From: a virus
DNA: 64,000 bases
Virus record (IMG/VR): IMGVR_UViG_3300028173_000003
Location: 58,709 to 122,708 of that record
Strand: one strand, 5' to 3'
Part shown: piece by piece, positions 1 to 7,437 of the stretch
Numbering within the stretch: the first letter of the stretch is position 1
Layout: each line of letters starts with the position of its first letter
Made by a program: the position numbers and the translations under genes
The notes under the pieces: generated by a model
Database searches by the model: none
Seen by the model: only the letters and a program-made list of their open reading frames with translations
What the model was told of the DNA's origin: nothing

Positions 1-141
1 AAAGAAGAGAAATTCTATAATCGTGTAGTTGAACTTCTTGATGAGGAATTGATTTACAAGTTTGCTCACAAGACGGGGAAGGCGTCAGACTTTTATGATG
101 TCGAAGGCAACAATAATGGTATTCCTATAAAAGATGAATAG
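1..141 (+). CDS. C-terminal end of an unidentified protein, cut by window edge
   Basis: The frame is open from base 1 to the TAG at 139-141 and gives the last 46 residues of a charged protein that ends in I-P-I-K-D-E. The next gene's Shine-Dalgarno site abuts the stop. No family is recognisable from this fragment. Confidence 0.6.
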   Translation, partial: KEEKFYNRVVELLDEELIYKFAHKTGKASDFYDVEGNNNGIPIKDE

Positions 142-152
142 AGGAGAATAAA

Positions 153-404
153 ATGTTGGATATCGAAAGAGAAACAGAAGAGTATATCAAGAATTTGGAG
201 AATGCAATTGAAGCATTGTGTTTAAAATTGGATAAGAAACCCAATCCAGTATGGTATGATAGTGCTTTTTGGTGTTCGAGGGAATGTCCGTATGCAACAG
301 TAACCTCAAGAAGTGATGAGTGGAAGATTGTGTGTGGTGTTGACAATGAAACAAAACACCAAGAAGATAGTAACTGTTACTACGGTTCTTTTGACGATGA
401 GTAA
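153..404 (+). CDS. Small hypothetical protein with several cysteines
   Basis: 83 aa, starting at an ATG 6 nt after a strong GAGGAG site (141-146). The N-terminal third is helical and acidic (E-R-E-T-E-E-Y). The rest holds four cysteines in a C-x3-C pair plus two single ones, so metal binding is possible but not shown. The stop overlaps the next gene by 8 nt, indicating translational coupling. No homologue recognised. Confidence 0.6.
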   Translation: MLDIERETEEYIKNLENAIEALCLKLDKKPNPVWYDSAFWCSRECPYATVTSRSDEWKIVCGVDNETKHQEDSNCYYGSFDDE

Positions 405-687
405 TGATGAGTTTATTCCTCCATGTAAATTAATTAACGTATCTCCAAGAGTTTGGTGGTATGGCAAATTGTATGAAGAGGATGGTCAACATTTTAAAAT
501 CTGTCCAATTTGTTCTTGCAATTCTATTACGGATAAGGTAAAATGGTATACAAGATGGAGAAGGAAGAGACAGGGTATTGAAAACATTGAAGAACTAAGA
601 TGTTCAAAATGTAAAACGAGATTCCTTGTCATCTCAAACACATGTAATAGTAAAGGAACTTGGATTTGGTGCAGATATGGAACTTAA
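397..687 (+). CDS. Small zinc-ribbon protein
   Basis: 96 aa from the ATG at 397; longer in-frame extensions would overlap the upstream gene more deeply. Two knuckles, C-P-I-C and C-S-K-C, about 40 residues apart fit a four-cysteine zinc ribbon. The stretch between them is basic (R-W-R-R-K-R), so nucleic-acid binding is plausible. It overlaps genes on both sides. Specific function unknown. Confidence 0.6.
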   Translation: MSNDEFIPPCKLINVSPRVWWYGKLYEEDGQHFKICPICSCNSITDKVKWYTRWRRKRQGIENIEELRCSKCKTRFLVISNTCNSKGTWIWCRYGT

Positions 688-868
688 ATTTGGTACAATT
701 TATTACTATAAAGAGTATAAACGATACGAAATGATACTTGAAATTCGAAAGACTCATTATCTTGTAATGGCTCTGAACGGGACAGAAGGAGGAAGAACAT
801 TCACAGAAGACTTAGCTTGGTATAAGCACGACCGCATTGTGCCGTTATTAGTCCATATTATAGGATAA
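677..868 (+). CDS. VGD-family tiny protein
   Basis: 63 aa from the internal ATG at 677, because the longer frame from 626 lies inside the preceding zinc-ribbon gene. The head is M-E-L-K-F-G-T-I-Y-Y-Y, followed by an M-I-L-E-I strand, and it ends in a hydrophobic tail. First of five tandem relatives up to 1690. Confidence 0.7.
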   Translation: MELKFGTIYYYKEYKRYEMILEIRKTHYLVMALNGTEGGRTFTEDLAWYKHDRIVPLLVHIIG

Positions 869-869
869 A

Positions 870-1067
870 ATGAATATGAAAGTAGGTGACATTTACCGTT
901 ATAATGATGTTGTAGAAATTATAACAAAGATAGATAAGGACGTAAATGACTCGTATTGTGTCGGATTTGTGGCAAAAGGTGGAATCCAAAAGAATAGGTT
1001 TATCCTTGAGACTGAGAGTTGGTATGAAGAAAATAAAAATGAAATCACTTGGATTGTAAAGCAATGA
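870..1067 (+). CDS. VGD-family tiny protein
   Basis: 65 aa with the textbook head M-K-V-G-D-I-Y and then V-V-E-I-I-T-K-I. The tail E-I-T-W-I-V-K-Q nearly matches that of the next gene (Y-I-T-W-V-V-K-Q), so the pair looks like a tandem duplication. The start follows the previous stop by 1 nt and the stop overlaps the next ATG. Confidence 0.75.
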   Translation: MNMKVGDIYRYNDVVEIITKIDKDVNDSYCVGFVAKGGIQKNRFILETESWYEENKNEITWIVKQ

Positions 1068-1261
1068 ATATTAAAGTAGGGGACGTTTACTATTTTCATG
1101 AAGGAACACTTAAGAGATGGGAAGTTGTAACAAAGATTATCTCTTCGTCAACAGTGGAAATGACAGTGTTGAATGGAAAATTAAAAGATAAAACATTTAC
1201 AGAACACAAGTATTGGTTTAAATCGAATGAAAAGTACATTACTTGGGTTGTAAAGCAATGA
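1064..1261 (+). CDS. VGD-family tiny protein
   Basis: 65 aa; ATG at 1064 in an ATGA overlap with the upstream stop. Head N-I-K-V-G-D-V-Y-Y-F, second strand W-E-V-V-T-K-I-I, tail W-V-V-K-Q. Closest relative is the gene just upstream. Confidence 0.75.
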   Translation: MNIKVGDVYYFHEGTLKRWEVVTKIISSSTVEMTVLNGKLKDKTFTEHKYWFKSNEKYITWVVKQ

Positions 1262-1485
1262 ATCTTCGACAATATAGTATTTGGTATGATGATGATTGTG
1301 GAGAATATGCATATCTCGATTCTTATCATGAAGATAGTGCAAGTAGATGGATGAAAGTAGTCTACTTTAGTGACAAAAAGATGATTTCAATAAGTCTTTG
1401 GGGATTTAACGAGGCATTTCACCTTGTCTGGGAAGATAAAACTAGACCAATTATCGGATACAGTGGAGAGCACCATGAAGATTAG
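1258..1485 (+). CDS. VGD-like tiny protein, IWYD subtype
   Basis: 75 aa; ATG at 1258 in an ATGA overlap. The head is L-R-Q-Y-S-I-W-Y-D-D-D rather than K-V-G-D, but spacing, size and tandem position match the family. It pairs with the next gene, which starts K-I-R-K-H-S-I-W-Y-D. Confidence 0.65.
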   Translation: MNLRQYSIWYDDDCGEYAYLDSYHEDSASRWMKVVYFSDKKMISISLWGFNEAFHLVWEDKTRPIIGYSGEHHED

Positions 1486-1690
1486 AAAACACAGTATCTG
1501 GTATGATAAAGAATATGAAGAATATGTGACAATTTTGGAAGACAGAACGTACAGAGAGGTGATGTATTCTCGTTTTCTGGTATATTCTTCACTACAATAT
1601 TTAACATTTACATATGATTTAGAATATATACGAGAAAATTGTATACTCATTTTTGAGAACAGAGAAGAGGAAATTTTATATGACAATTAG
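1475..1690 (+). CDS. VGD-like tiny protein, IWYD subtype
   Basis: 71 aa from the ATG at 1475, overlapping the previous gene by 11 nt. Head K-I-R-K-H-S-I-W-Y-D-K-E-Y-E-E-Y-V; the tail is rich in E and L. Its stop overlaps the start of the exonuclease gene by 11 nt, so the small genes and the exonuclease are probably co-translated. Confidence 0.65.
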   Translation: MKIRKHSIWYDKEYEEYVTILEDRTYREVMYSRFLVYSSLQYLTFTYDLEYIRENCILIFENREEEILYDN

Positions 1691-2675
1691 AAAGAAAAGA
1701 ATTATCGTTTGGGATACAACTATGGCATTTTTAAAGTCATATATTGTGGTACCAAATATCAGTTCAACGACAGGACATCCAATTGGGGGAATTGTAGGGA
1801 CATTGAAGTCGTTACAATTCCTTTGTGACAAGGTTAAGCCAGATATGATAGTAGCTGTCTATGACGGCCCAGGAGGGTCAAAGAAGCGTCGTACTATCAT
1901 GAAGGAGTACAAGGAGGGTAGAAAACCCATTCGTCGAAATTATGAGACAGAGGGGATGTCAGAGGAAGACCTTAGAGAGAACAAGTATTGGCAGATGGAC
2001 AGATTTGTAGAGTTTTTATCACACCTTCCAATCCATCAATTTATGTTCCCGGAGACCGAAGCAGATGATGTTATTTCGTACATTTCATCCTTGACAAGTC
2101 TGGAAGAATATGGTAAGATTATTGTGTCCTCGGATAAGGATTTCATGCAACTTTGCAATGGTTCAACATTGTTGATGAGACCTACTCAAAATGAACTATT
2201 AAATGTAGGGAACATAATTGAGCAGTATAAGGTACATCCAAGGAATATGGCATTGGCCAGGGCAATCATTGGTGATGCATCAGATAATTTACATGGAGTT
2301 CGTGGTGTTGGTTTTAAGACTTTGACAAAGAAGGTTCCATTTCTTCATGAAGATCGTGATATCTATATGAGCGATATTTACGATTACTGTTCTGACATGA
2401 TTGACAAAGAAGAGAGCAAATTAAAGATCTATAACGATATCCTTGAAGGTAAAGACATCATTGAAAGAAACTATAAGATGATGCAGCTATCATCTCCAAT
2501 GATGACTATTAATGACAAGGACAAAGTAAGACTTACTCTCGAAGAGCAAAAGATGGAACTTCACGAACAAAAGTTTCAAAGGATGATGGGAGAAGATGGA
2601 TTCATGGACTTGAATCTTGTAGGGTTATTTAAACACATGAGACGAATTGTAAGAGATTCGCAATTGGAGGATTGA
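1680..2675 (+). CDS. 5'-3' exonuclease / flap endonuclease (PIN/FEN family)
   Basis: 331 aa. Visible acidic metal-site residues of the FEN family are D12 (I-V-W-D), D62 (V-Y-D-G), the E125-A-D-D130 cluster, D152/D154 (S-S-D-K-D) and D199/D202 (I-G-D-A-S-D-N), followed by a G-V-R-G-V-G helix-hairpin-helix. Length is close to T4 RNase H (about 305 aa) and to the 5' nuclease domain of Pol I. Family members remove RNA primers and 5' flaps during lagging-strand synthesis. ATG 1680 is chosen over an upstream in-frame start at 1653 because AGAGG lies about 9 nt before it. The short cysteine gene follows 1 nt later. Confidence 0.9.
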   Translation: MTIRKKRIIVWDTTMAFLKSYIVVPNISSTTGHPIGGIVGTLKSLQFLCDKVKPDMIVAVYDGPGGSKKRRTIMKEYKEGRKPIRRNYETEGMSEEDLRENKYWQMDRFVEFLSHLPIHQFMFPETEADDVISYISSLTSLEEYGKIIVSSDKDFMQLCNGSTLLMRPTQNELLNVGNIIEQYKVHPRNMALARAIIGDASDNLHGVRGVGFKTLTKKVPFLHEDRDIYMSDIYDYCSDMIDKEESKLKIYNDILEGKDIIERNYKMMQLSSPMMTINDKDKVRLTLEEQKMELHEQKFQRMMGEDGFMDLNLVGLFKHMRRIVRDSQLED

Positions 2676-2676
2676 G

Positions 2677-2883
2677 ATGGCAAATCGATGGGAAGTGAAT
2701 GACAATGGAGTAATCACAGTAACAACTTGTAGTAAGTGCCCCTTGAGAGATAGGGTGCAAGATTTTTGTGGAGTAAGCAAGACAGCCATTAATGCGGCAA
2801 GATACTTTAAGAATGATATTCCAGAAGAATGTCCTTTGAAGAAGAGGATGTCAATCCAAGTTGTTGTTGGAGATAGAACCTGA
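2677..2883 (+). CDS. Small cysteine-rich hypothetical protein
   Basis: 68 aa, starting 1 nt after the exonuclease stop with GGAGG inside the exonuclease end. Four cysteines (C-S-K-C-P-L early, then F-C-G and E-C-P-L) could bind one metal ion. Probably translated with the exonuclease; function unknown. Confidence 0.6.
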   Translation: MANRWEVNDNGVITVTTCSKCPLRDRVQDFCGVSKTAINAARYFKNDIPEECPLKKRMSIQVVVGDRT

Positions 2884-3179
2884 TGTCTTATGTAATTCTT
2901 GAAAGAAAAGATAAAATGGTGGCAAAGTCTGATGATGATAAACCTCCAATTATGACTGAAATCAAGAAGAATGTGATTGTAGAGATTGCAATCTTCAATA
3001 AGAAAGAAAAGATCCCAGAACGAGTTTGGGGCAAGGTTACATACAGAAAGGGAGATCAGTTAAAAGTAGCAATTGATGATACCTTATTTCAACCAGATCT
3101 GTATGGCCTAAAGGCAGGGGATAAGTTAGATTTGACAAAGAAGCAAGTAATTAACATTTGGAGGAAAAATAATGGCTGA
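2883..3179 (+). CDS. Hypothetical protein
   Basis: 98 aa, lysine-rich; ATG shares its first base with the upstream stop. The middle (V-I-V-E-I-A-I-F through V-W-G-K-V-T-Y) and the K-A-G-D-K-L-D-L turn look like beta strands, perhaps a distant barrel relative of the VGD genes, though I would not class it there. No homologue recognised. Confidence 0.6.
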   Translation: MSYVILERKDKMVAKSDDDKPPIMTEIKKNVIVEIAIFNKKEKIPERVWGKVTYRKGDQLKVAIDDTLFQPDLYGLKAGDKLDLTKKQVINIWRKNNG

Positions 3180-3426
3180 TAAGAAACTAAGGGAAGCAAG
3201 ATATCTTGAAGTTGTGATTGGAGAACATAGTTTTATTGACACAAAGGATCGACAAGAGTATCGTATTCTTGAGATTAAGTTGCCAATGAGAGAAGTTGCT
3301 CAGTCTATGGGTAGTCGTGGTGCAGACTATGCCTACGAAGAGCTTGGGGAAAAGATTAAGCAGGAATTTATCAAGGCAATGAGGCTTAAGCTTAGAGAAG
3401 AAACTCAGAAACGAAAAGTACGATAA
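3172..3426 (+). CDS. Hypothetical basic helical protein
   Basis: 84 aa; ATG at 3172 follows GGAGG and overlaps the previous gene by 8 nt. An N-terminal beta part (Y-L-E-V-V-I-G) is followed by a long charged helix ending in R-K-V-R. No recognisable domain. Confidence 0.6.
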   Translation: MADKKLREARYLEVVIGEHSFIDTKDRQEYRILEIKLPMREVAQSMGSRGADYAYEELGEKIKQEFIKAMRLKLREETQKRKVR

Positions 3427-3448
3427 ACAAACAAAAGGAGAAAATAAA

Positions 3449-3991
3449 ATGAACATTACAGACATGCAGACAATGATGAATATGTGTAAGAAGCTTAACA
3501 TTTGCTTTAAATATACATACGGAGACCGAGGAATTACTATTGACACTGATGATTTTACGCGAGAGGTATCTTTTTACTTTGATGAGGAAGAAAAGTTTGT
3601 CAATGCTTATTCTTGTTCGGCAGAGGATGAGGATGAAGTTGAAGGTCTTTGGCCTGGACTTTGGGACGATAGTGATATTGACGACGATGAAGATGAGTAC
3701 GACGATGACGAGTTTGATGACGAGTCAGAACCTGTTCATGGTGAAGATTTGGAAGTCCGTGAAGGTGGGTTTGTAGTCCGTGTCAAGCTCATTTCTGTTA
3801 AAGACAGTGAAAATGATCGTACATTTATCGTTGTTGATGAATTTGCTGACACTACAAATCAGGCCATCACTAATGCCAAGGTTGAATTTCATGAGGTAGC
3901 AGATGCAACGTCCTCCATCATGTTGGTTGAAGCCTTTACAAAGAAGGGTTGGGAATGGGCCAAAGACAATACTAATGGATATAACTGGTAA
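3449..3991 (+). CDS. Acidic hypothetical protein, paralogue of the next gene
   Basis: 180 aa behind AAAGGAG. Residues 1-50 form a module (N-I-C-F-K-Y, then I-T-I-D, then F-Y-F-D-E-E-E-K-F-V) shared with the genes at 4026 and 7237. A middle segment around residues 60-95 is almost all D and E. The C-terminal half (G-G-F-V-V-R-V-K-L) ends in G-W-E-W-A, matching E-W-E-W-I in the next gene. DNA mimicry is a thought prompted only by the charge. Confidence 0.7.
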   Translation: MNITDMQTMMNMCKKLNICFKYTYGDRGITIDTDDFTREVSFYFDEEEKFVNAYSCSAEDEDEVEGLWPGLWDDSDIDDDEDEYDDDEFDDESEPVHGEDLEVREGGFVVRVKLISVKDSENDRTFIVVDEFADTTNQAITNAKVEFHEVADATSSIMLVEAFTKKGWEWAKDNTNGYNW

Positions 3992-4025
3992 GATCAAATA
4001 ACTATAACAACAAAAGGAGAAAAAA

Positions 4026-4589
4026 ATGAATGATCTAAAAACGGCTAAGGATATGTTTGACAATTATGGTGCCCCTTCTGGACTATTTCGGAATGGGCCA
4101 TACGATAAGACTCTTCGTGTGGAGAGCGATGAGGGAGATATTGTTCTTTTTACTTTCGATGATGATGGTGTACTAATTGAACTTAATGTCGAAAAGCAGA
4201 TTGAAGAAAATGAAATCGAAGAAGATGATGTCAATGAAGATCTTGAACCAGAAGGTAGTTGGTCATACGAACAAGATGCTTCAGGCAGAGATGTCAATGG
4301 AGGATTGCATCAAGACGTTATCAACGTTCCTTATGCGCAAGTGACAACTCACAGTGATCCGGTAACACCAAGAGGGTTTGTCTGTCGTGGACGATTCGCA
4401 ACTGGGGGAGATGATACTTGGGTTTCTTCGAATACTCTATTTGACACCGTGCGTCCAACAAAAGAGCTTGCATATGAATATGCAATTGCAACATTTAAAG
4501 TACAGGCAGAAGTAATGCACACTACTCTACTGACCGTAGAGGTCCATACATCATCCGAATGGGAATGGATTAACAAGCATCGGGTATAA
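4026..4589 (+). CDS. Acidic hypothetical protein, paralogue of the previous gene
   Basis: 187 aa behind AAAGGAG. Same order as its upstream neighbour: an N-terminal module with F-D-D-D-G-V-L, an acidic linker (about residues 55-75), a C-terminal part starting G-F-V-C-R-G-R-F and a W-E-W near the end. The pair probably arose by duplication. Function unknown. Confidence 0.7.
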   Translation: MNDLKTAKDMFDNYGAPSGLFRNGPYDKTLRVESDEGDIVLFTFDDDGVLIELNVEKQIEENEIEEDDVNEDLEPEGSWSYEQDASGRDVNGGLHQDVINVPYAQVTTHSDPVTPRGFVCRGRFATGGDDTWVSSNTLFDTVRPTKELAYEYAIATFKVQAEVMHTTLLTVEVHTSSEWEWINKHRV

Positions 4590-4591
4590 TC

Positions 4592-4885
4592 ATGACAACT
4601 CTCGAAGAGCCAAGCCGTAAGTTCAAATTTGCAAAAGGTGCAGCAAGATTCCCGATTTTGGAAGAATACCCAGACGATTGGGATCGTGATCAGTTATTTC
4701 TTTTCATGAAAGAAGAAAAGGCCCCAATTGATGGAAGTCCTTCTGCAAATCTTGACTTGAAACTATTTTACAGTATGGAAGCTCTTCGAGAGTTTATGTC
4801 ATACAGACAGTATGAAGAGTTCAAAAAGTTTATGATCGCGAAGAGAACAAGTAAGAAGAAATTAGACGAATTTTACAAGAATTAA
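4592..4885 (+). CDS. Hypothetical protein
   Basis: 97 aa, starting 2 nt after the previous stop. Mixed-charge and mostly helical by composition, with P-D-D-W-D-R-D-Q and a lysine-rich end. An AAGGAG site for the peptidase gene lies just after it. No family recognised. Confidence 0.6.
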   Translation: MTTLEEPSRKFKFAKGAARFPILEEYPDDWDRDQLFLFMKEEKAPIDGSPSANLDLKLFYSMEALREFMSYRQYEEFKKFMIAKRTSKKKLDEFYKN

Positions 4886-4895
4886 GGAGACAATA

Positions 4896-5321
4896 ATGCA
4901 ACTAACACGTAATTTTTCAATGCATGAATTTGATTGCAAAGATGGAACAAAGGTAATCACAGAAGGACGAGACATCAAAGCAGAGATCCGAACATTGGCA
5001 TTGACCTTACAATTCATTCGAGATGAATGGGGTGGAGGATTGACAGTACTTAGTGGGTTTCGTACCTTAACCTATAATACGAGTGTAGGAGGGGAAACGA
5101 CAAGTCAGCATGTTCGGGCAAGAGCGGCAGACATTCGTCCTAACGATTGGACAGAGGATACTACCCTCGAAGAGAAGCAAGAAGACTTGAACAGACTGTA
5201 TGATACGATCAACGTCATGCAGACAAATGGAGACATTTTGAAGGGTGGATTATCTGTCTATCTTGATGAGCATAATCTGTTTGTTCATGTGGATACAAGA
5301 GGCAAAGAGGCTCGCTGGTAA
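4896..5321 (+). CDS. M15-family peptidase, endolysin-like
   Basis: 141 aa. It shows the M15 zinc site: S-Q-H72 then A-A-D79-I, and a second ligand region F-V-H131-V-D-T-R-G, with the family's L-S-G-F-R-T near residue 55. Phage M15 enzymes cut the peptide part of peptidoglycan (L-Ala-D-Glu or D-Ala-D-Ala type) during lysis; the exact bond cannot be read here. There is no signal peptide, so a holin or virion route would be needed. It is preceded by AAGGAG and followed 3 nt later by thyX. Confidence 0.8.
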   Translation: MQLTRNFSMHEFDCKDGTKVITEGRDIKAEIRTLALTLQFIRDEWGGGLTVLSGFRTLTYNTSVGGETTSQHVRARAADIRPNDWTEDTTLEEKQEDLNRLYDTINVMQTNGDILKGGLSVYLDEHNLFVHVDTRGKEARW

Positions 5322-5324
5322 TTT

Positions 5325-6161
5325 ATGAGCGAGTATAAAGAAGTTAAAGTATTAGATAAGGGATTTGTGCAGCTAATTGACACGATGGGGGATGATCGCT
5401 CCATCTGTCAATCTGCACGAGTTTCCTACAGCGGAGGGAAGTTGAAAAACAAATCTTCGGACGAAAAGCTTATTCGATACTTAATGAGAAATTCTCATTG
5501 GTCTCCTTTCGAAATGTGTCAAATAAAGTTGCACATGAAGATGCCGATTTTTGTTGCAAGACAATTTTATACTTATCGGGCAAGTTCTCGAAACGAAATC
5601 TCTGGGAGATATTCAAAATTGGAAAGCAACTTTTTCATTCCCGAAGAGAGTCGTATTTTTGGGCAAGGAGTTTTAAATAAACAAGGTAGCGAGAAACCCC
5701 TTGAGGAAGAAATTCAAAAGCAAAGTGTTGAATTAATACAAAAAAGCGTTAACGATTCGGCAAAAGCGTACGAAGCTTTATTGGAAAGCGGAGTTTCAAG
5801 AGAGATTTCGAGAGTGGTACTCCCGACCTCTATTTATACAGAATTCTATTGGAGCATGAATCTTCGTAATATATTCAATTTTTTGAGTCAAAGACTTGAC
5901 GAACATGCCCAAATTGAAATTCGAGAGTATGCAAAAGTAATTTACGAAATTGTTAAAGAATGGGTTCCAATTGCTTTGAGTGCGTTTGAAGATTATAATC
6001 TAAATGCAACTACTTTCTCTGCACAAGAAATTGAGATTTTGAGAAGCGTGTTACAGTCACACATCATGGCAGAAACATTCAGTTCTGCCATCAATAAAGA
6101 AAATAACTTAAAAGGTTCTGAAAAAGTTGAATTTTTGAAAAAAATAAACAAAATGGTGTAA
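5325..6161 (+). CDS. thyX: Flavin-dependent thymidylate synthase ThyX
   Basis: 278 aa. ThyX makes dTMP from dUMP using methylene-tetrahydrofolate, NADPH and FAD. Visible features are the N-terminal S-A-R-V-S-Y, the H-W-S-P-F-E segment, the signature region followed by N-E-I-S-G-R-Y-S, and S-R-E-I-S-R-V-V-L-P. The usual R-H-R before the seven-residue gap and serine reads T-Y-R here, an odd substitution in a flavin/dUMP-binding motif. Length is typical (about 220-300). It forms part of the nucleotide pool set with the reductase, dUTPase and deaminase genes. Confidence 0.9.
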   Translation: MSEYKEVKVLDKGFVQLIDTMGDDRSICQSARVSYSGGKLKNKSSDEKLIRYLMRNSHWSPFEMCQIKLHMKMPIFVARQFYTYRASSRNEISGRYSKLESNFFIPEESRIFGQGVLNKQGSEKPLEEEIQKQSVELIQKSVNDSAKAYEALLESGVSREISRVVLPTSIYTEFYWSMNLRNIFNFLSQRLDEHAQIEIREYAKVIYEIVKEWVPIALSAFEDYNLNATTFSAQEIEILRSVLQSHIMAETFSSAINKENNLKGSEKVEFLKKINKMV

Positions 6162-6209
6162 AGATTCCCATCTTCGTTACTACTTAATGGTATAAGGGAG
6201 GAAGAGAAA

Positions 6210-7250
6210 ATGGAATATTATGTTTATTTATTGATCGACCCAAGAGACGAAACTGTATTTTACGTTGGGAAGGGAAGCGGAAATAGAATGAGGCACCATA
6301 TCAATGCTGTGAAGAGAGGACAGTACCCAAACGGGACAAATGCTAAACTATATTCAAAAATTAAGAAAATATTAAATGAAGGATATGAGGATGTTGAATA
6401 TAAAAAGGAGTTTGAATGTTTGGATGAACAGACCGTGTATGACAGAGAAAAGGAAGAGATTGAAAAATATGGGTTAGGGAATTTGTGTAACCTCGAAGGT
6501 GGTGGAGGAAAAGCATATGAAGTTTCTAAAGAAACAAGAGAGAAATTAAGTCAAGCAACCAAAAATTACTACAAAAATCATCCAAATGAAAAGAGAAATC
6601 GAGATCCCCTCAAAGAGGATGAATGCAGGAAAAAAATTAGTGAATCATTAAAGAAGCATTACAAAGAACATCCAGAAGCAATCGAAAATCTTAGGAAGAA
6701 AGCAACAGGTAGACGACACAGCGAAGAGACGAAAGAAAAGATTTCAAAAAACTCAAGAAGGCCAGAAAATATAAAGATTTCTAGTGAAAATTTGAAAAAA
6801 GCTCGGGCAACTCCACAGACAAAGGAGCAAAGGGAACGAGCAACAGAGACGAAGAGAAATAACGGAAAACCCTGGCATTCGGAAGCGACTCTCGAAAAAC
6901 TTAGAAAGCCCAGAAGCGAAGAGTTTAGAGAAAGTTGTCGAGGGAAAAACAATCACTTTTTTGGAAAAAAACATACAAAAGAAACTACAGACAAAGCATC
7001 AGAAAAATTAAAGTTAGTTTATTATGTTCTAGATCCTTTGGGGAATTTGTATACGATTATAGGGACAAAAGGAATGAGAGATTTTTTTTACGGAGATGAT
7101 GGAATAAACAAGAACGTAAAGAGTTGGAAAGATAAAGTTAATTTACAAGAGATAAAAAGAGTTGGAAATTATAAGGGTTGGGTAATTGAAAAAAAGATAA
7201 GCCTTTATGAACACAACTTGTTAACAAAAGGACAATATGACACATTTTGA
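6210..7250 (+). CDS. GIY-YIG homing endonuclease with NUMOD3-like repeats
   Basis: 346 aa behind GGGAGG. The N-terminus has Y-V-Y-L-L and F-Y-V-G-K-G, the GIY-YIG catalytic core, with a conserved E in the following helix region. Residues about 100-270 hold repeated H-S-E-E-T-K-E-K-I / H-T-K-E-T-T-D-K-A segments and G-K-N-N-H-F-F-G-K, typical NUMOD3 DNA-binding modules. Free-standing phage genes of this kind (T4 Seg type) spread by cutting unoccupied alleles. It separates thyX from the helicase block; its end overlaps the next small gene. Confidence 0.88.
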   Translation: MEYYVYLLIDPRDETVFYVGKGSGNRMRHHINAVKRGQYPNGTNAKLYSKIKKILNEGYEDVEYKKEFECLDEQTVYDREKEEIEKYGLGNLCNLEGGGGKAYEVSKETREKLSQATKNYYKNHPNEKRNRDPLKEDECRKKISESLKKHYKEHPEAIENLRKKATGRRHSEETKEKISKNSRRPENIKISSENLKKARATPQTKEQRERATETKRNNGKPWHSEATLEKLRKPRSEEFRESCRGKNNHFFGKKHTKETTDKASEKLKLVYYVLDPLGNLYTIIGTKGMRDFFYGDDGINKNVKSWKDKVNLQEIKRVGNYKGWVIEKKISLYEHNLLTKGQYDTF

Positions 7251-7416
7251 GCAATTTATCGATATGCTAGAATGGGCAGAAATTAAATATACAACAACTA
7301 CAAGATATGATTCTGTTTATGTTGTGTTTACAAAGGCAGATGCAGAGGCGTGTTTTACATTTGATGGTGATGGTAATTTAAATTATGTAGATACAGAATC
7401 ATTAGTAGAAGACTAA
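7237..7416 (+). CDS. Small protein with the acidic-paralogue module
   Basis: 59 aa from ATG 7237, preceded by AAAAGGA and overlapping the homing endonuclease by 14 nt. M-T-H-F-E-Q-F-I-D-M-L, then V-Y-V-V-F and F-T-F-D-G-D-G-N-L, match the N-terminal module of the proteins at 3449 and 4026. It looks like a stand-alone copy without the acidic linker. Confidence 0.6.
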   Translation: MTHFEQFIDMLEWAEIKYTTTTRYDSVYVVFTKADAEACFTFDGDGNLNYVDTESLVED

Positions 7417-7437
7417 CATTAATAAGGAAAAACATAT

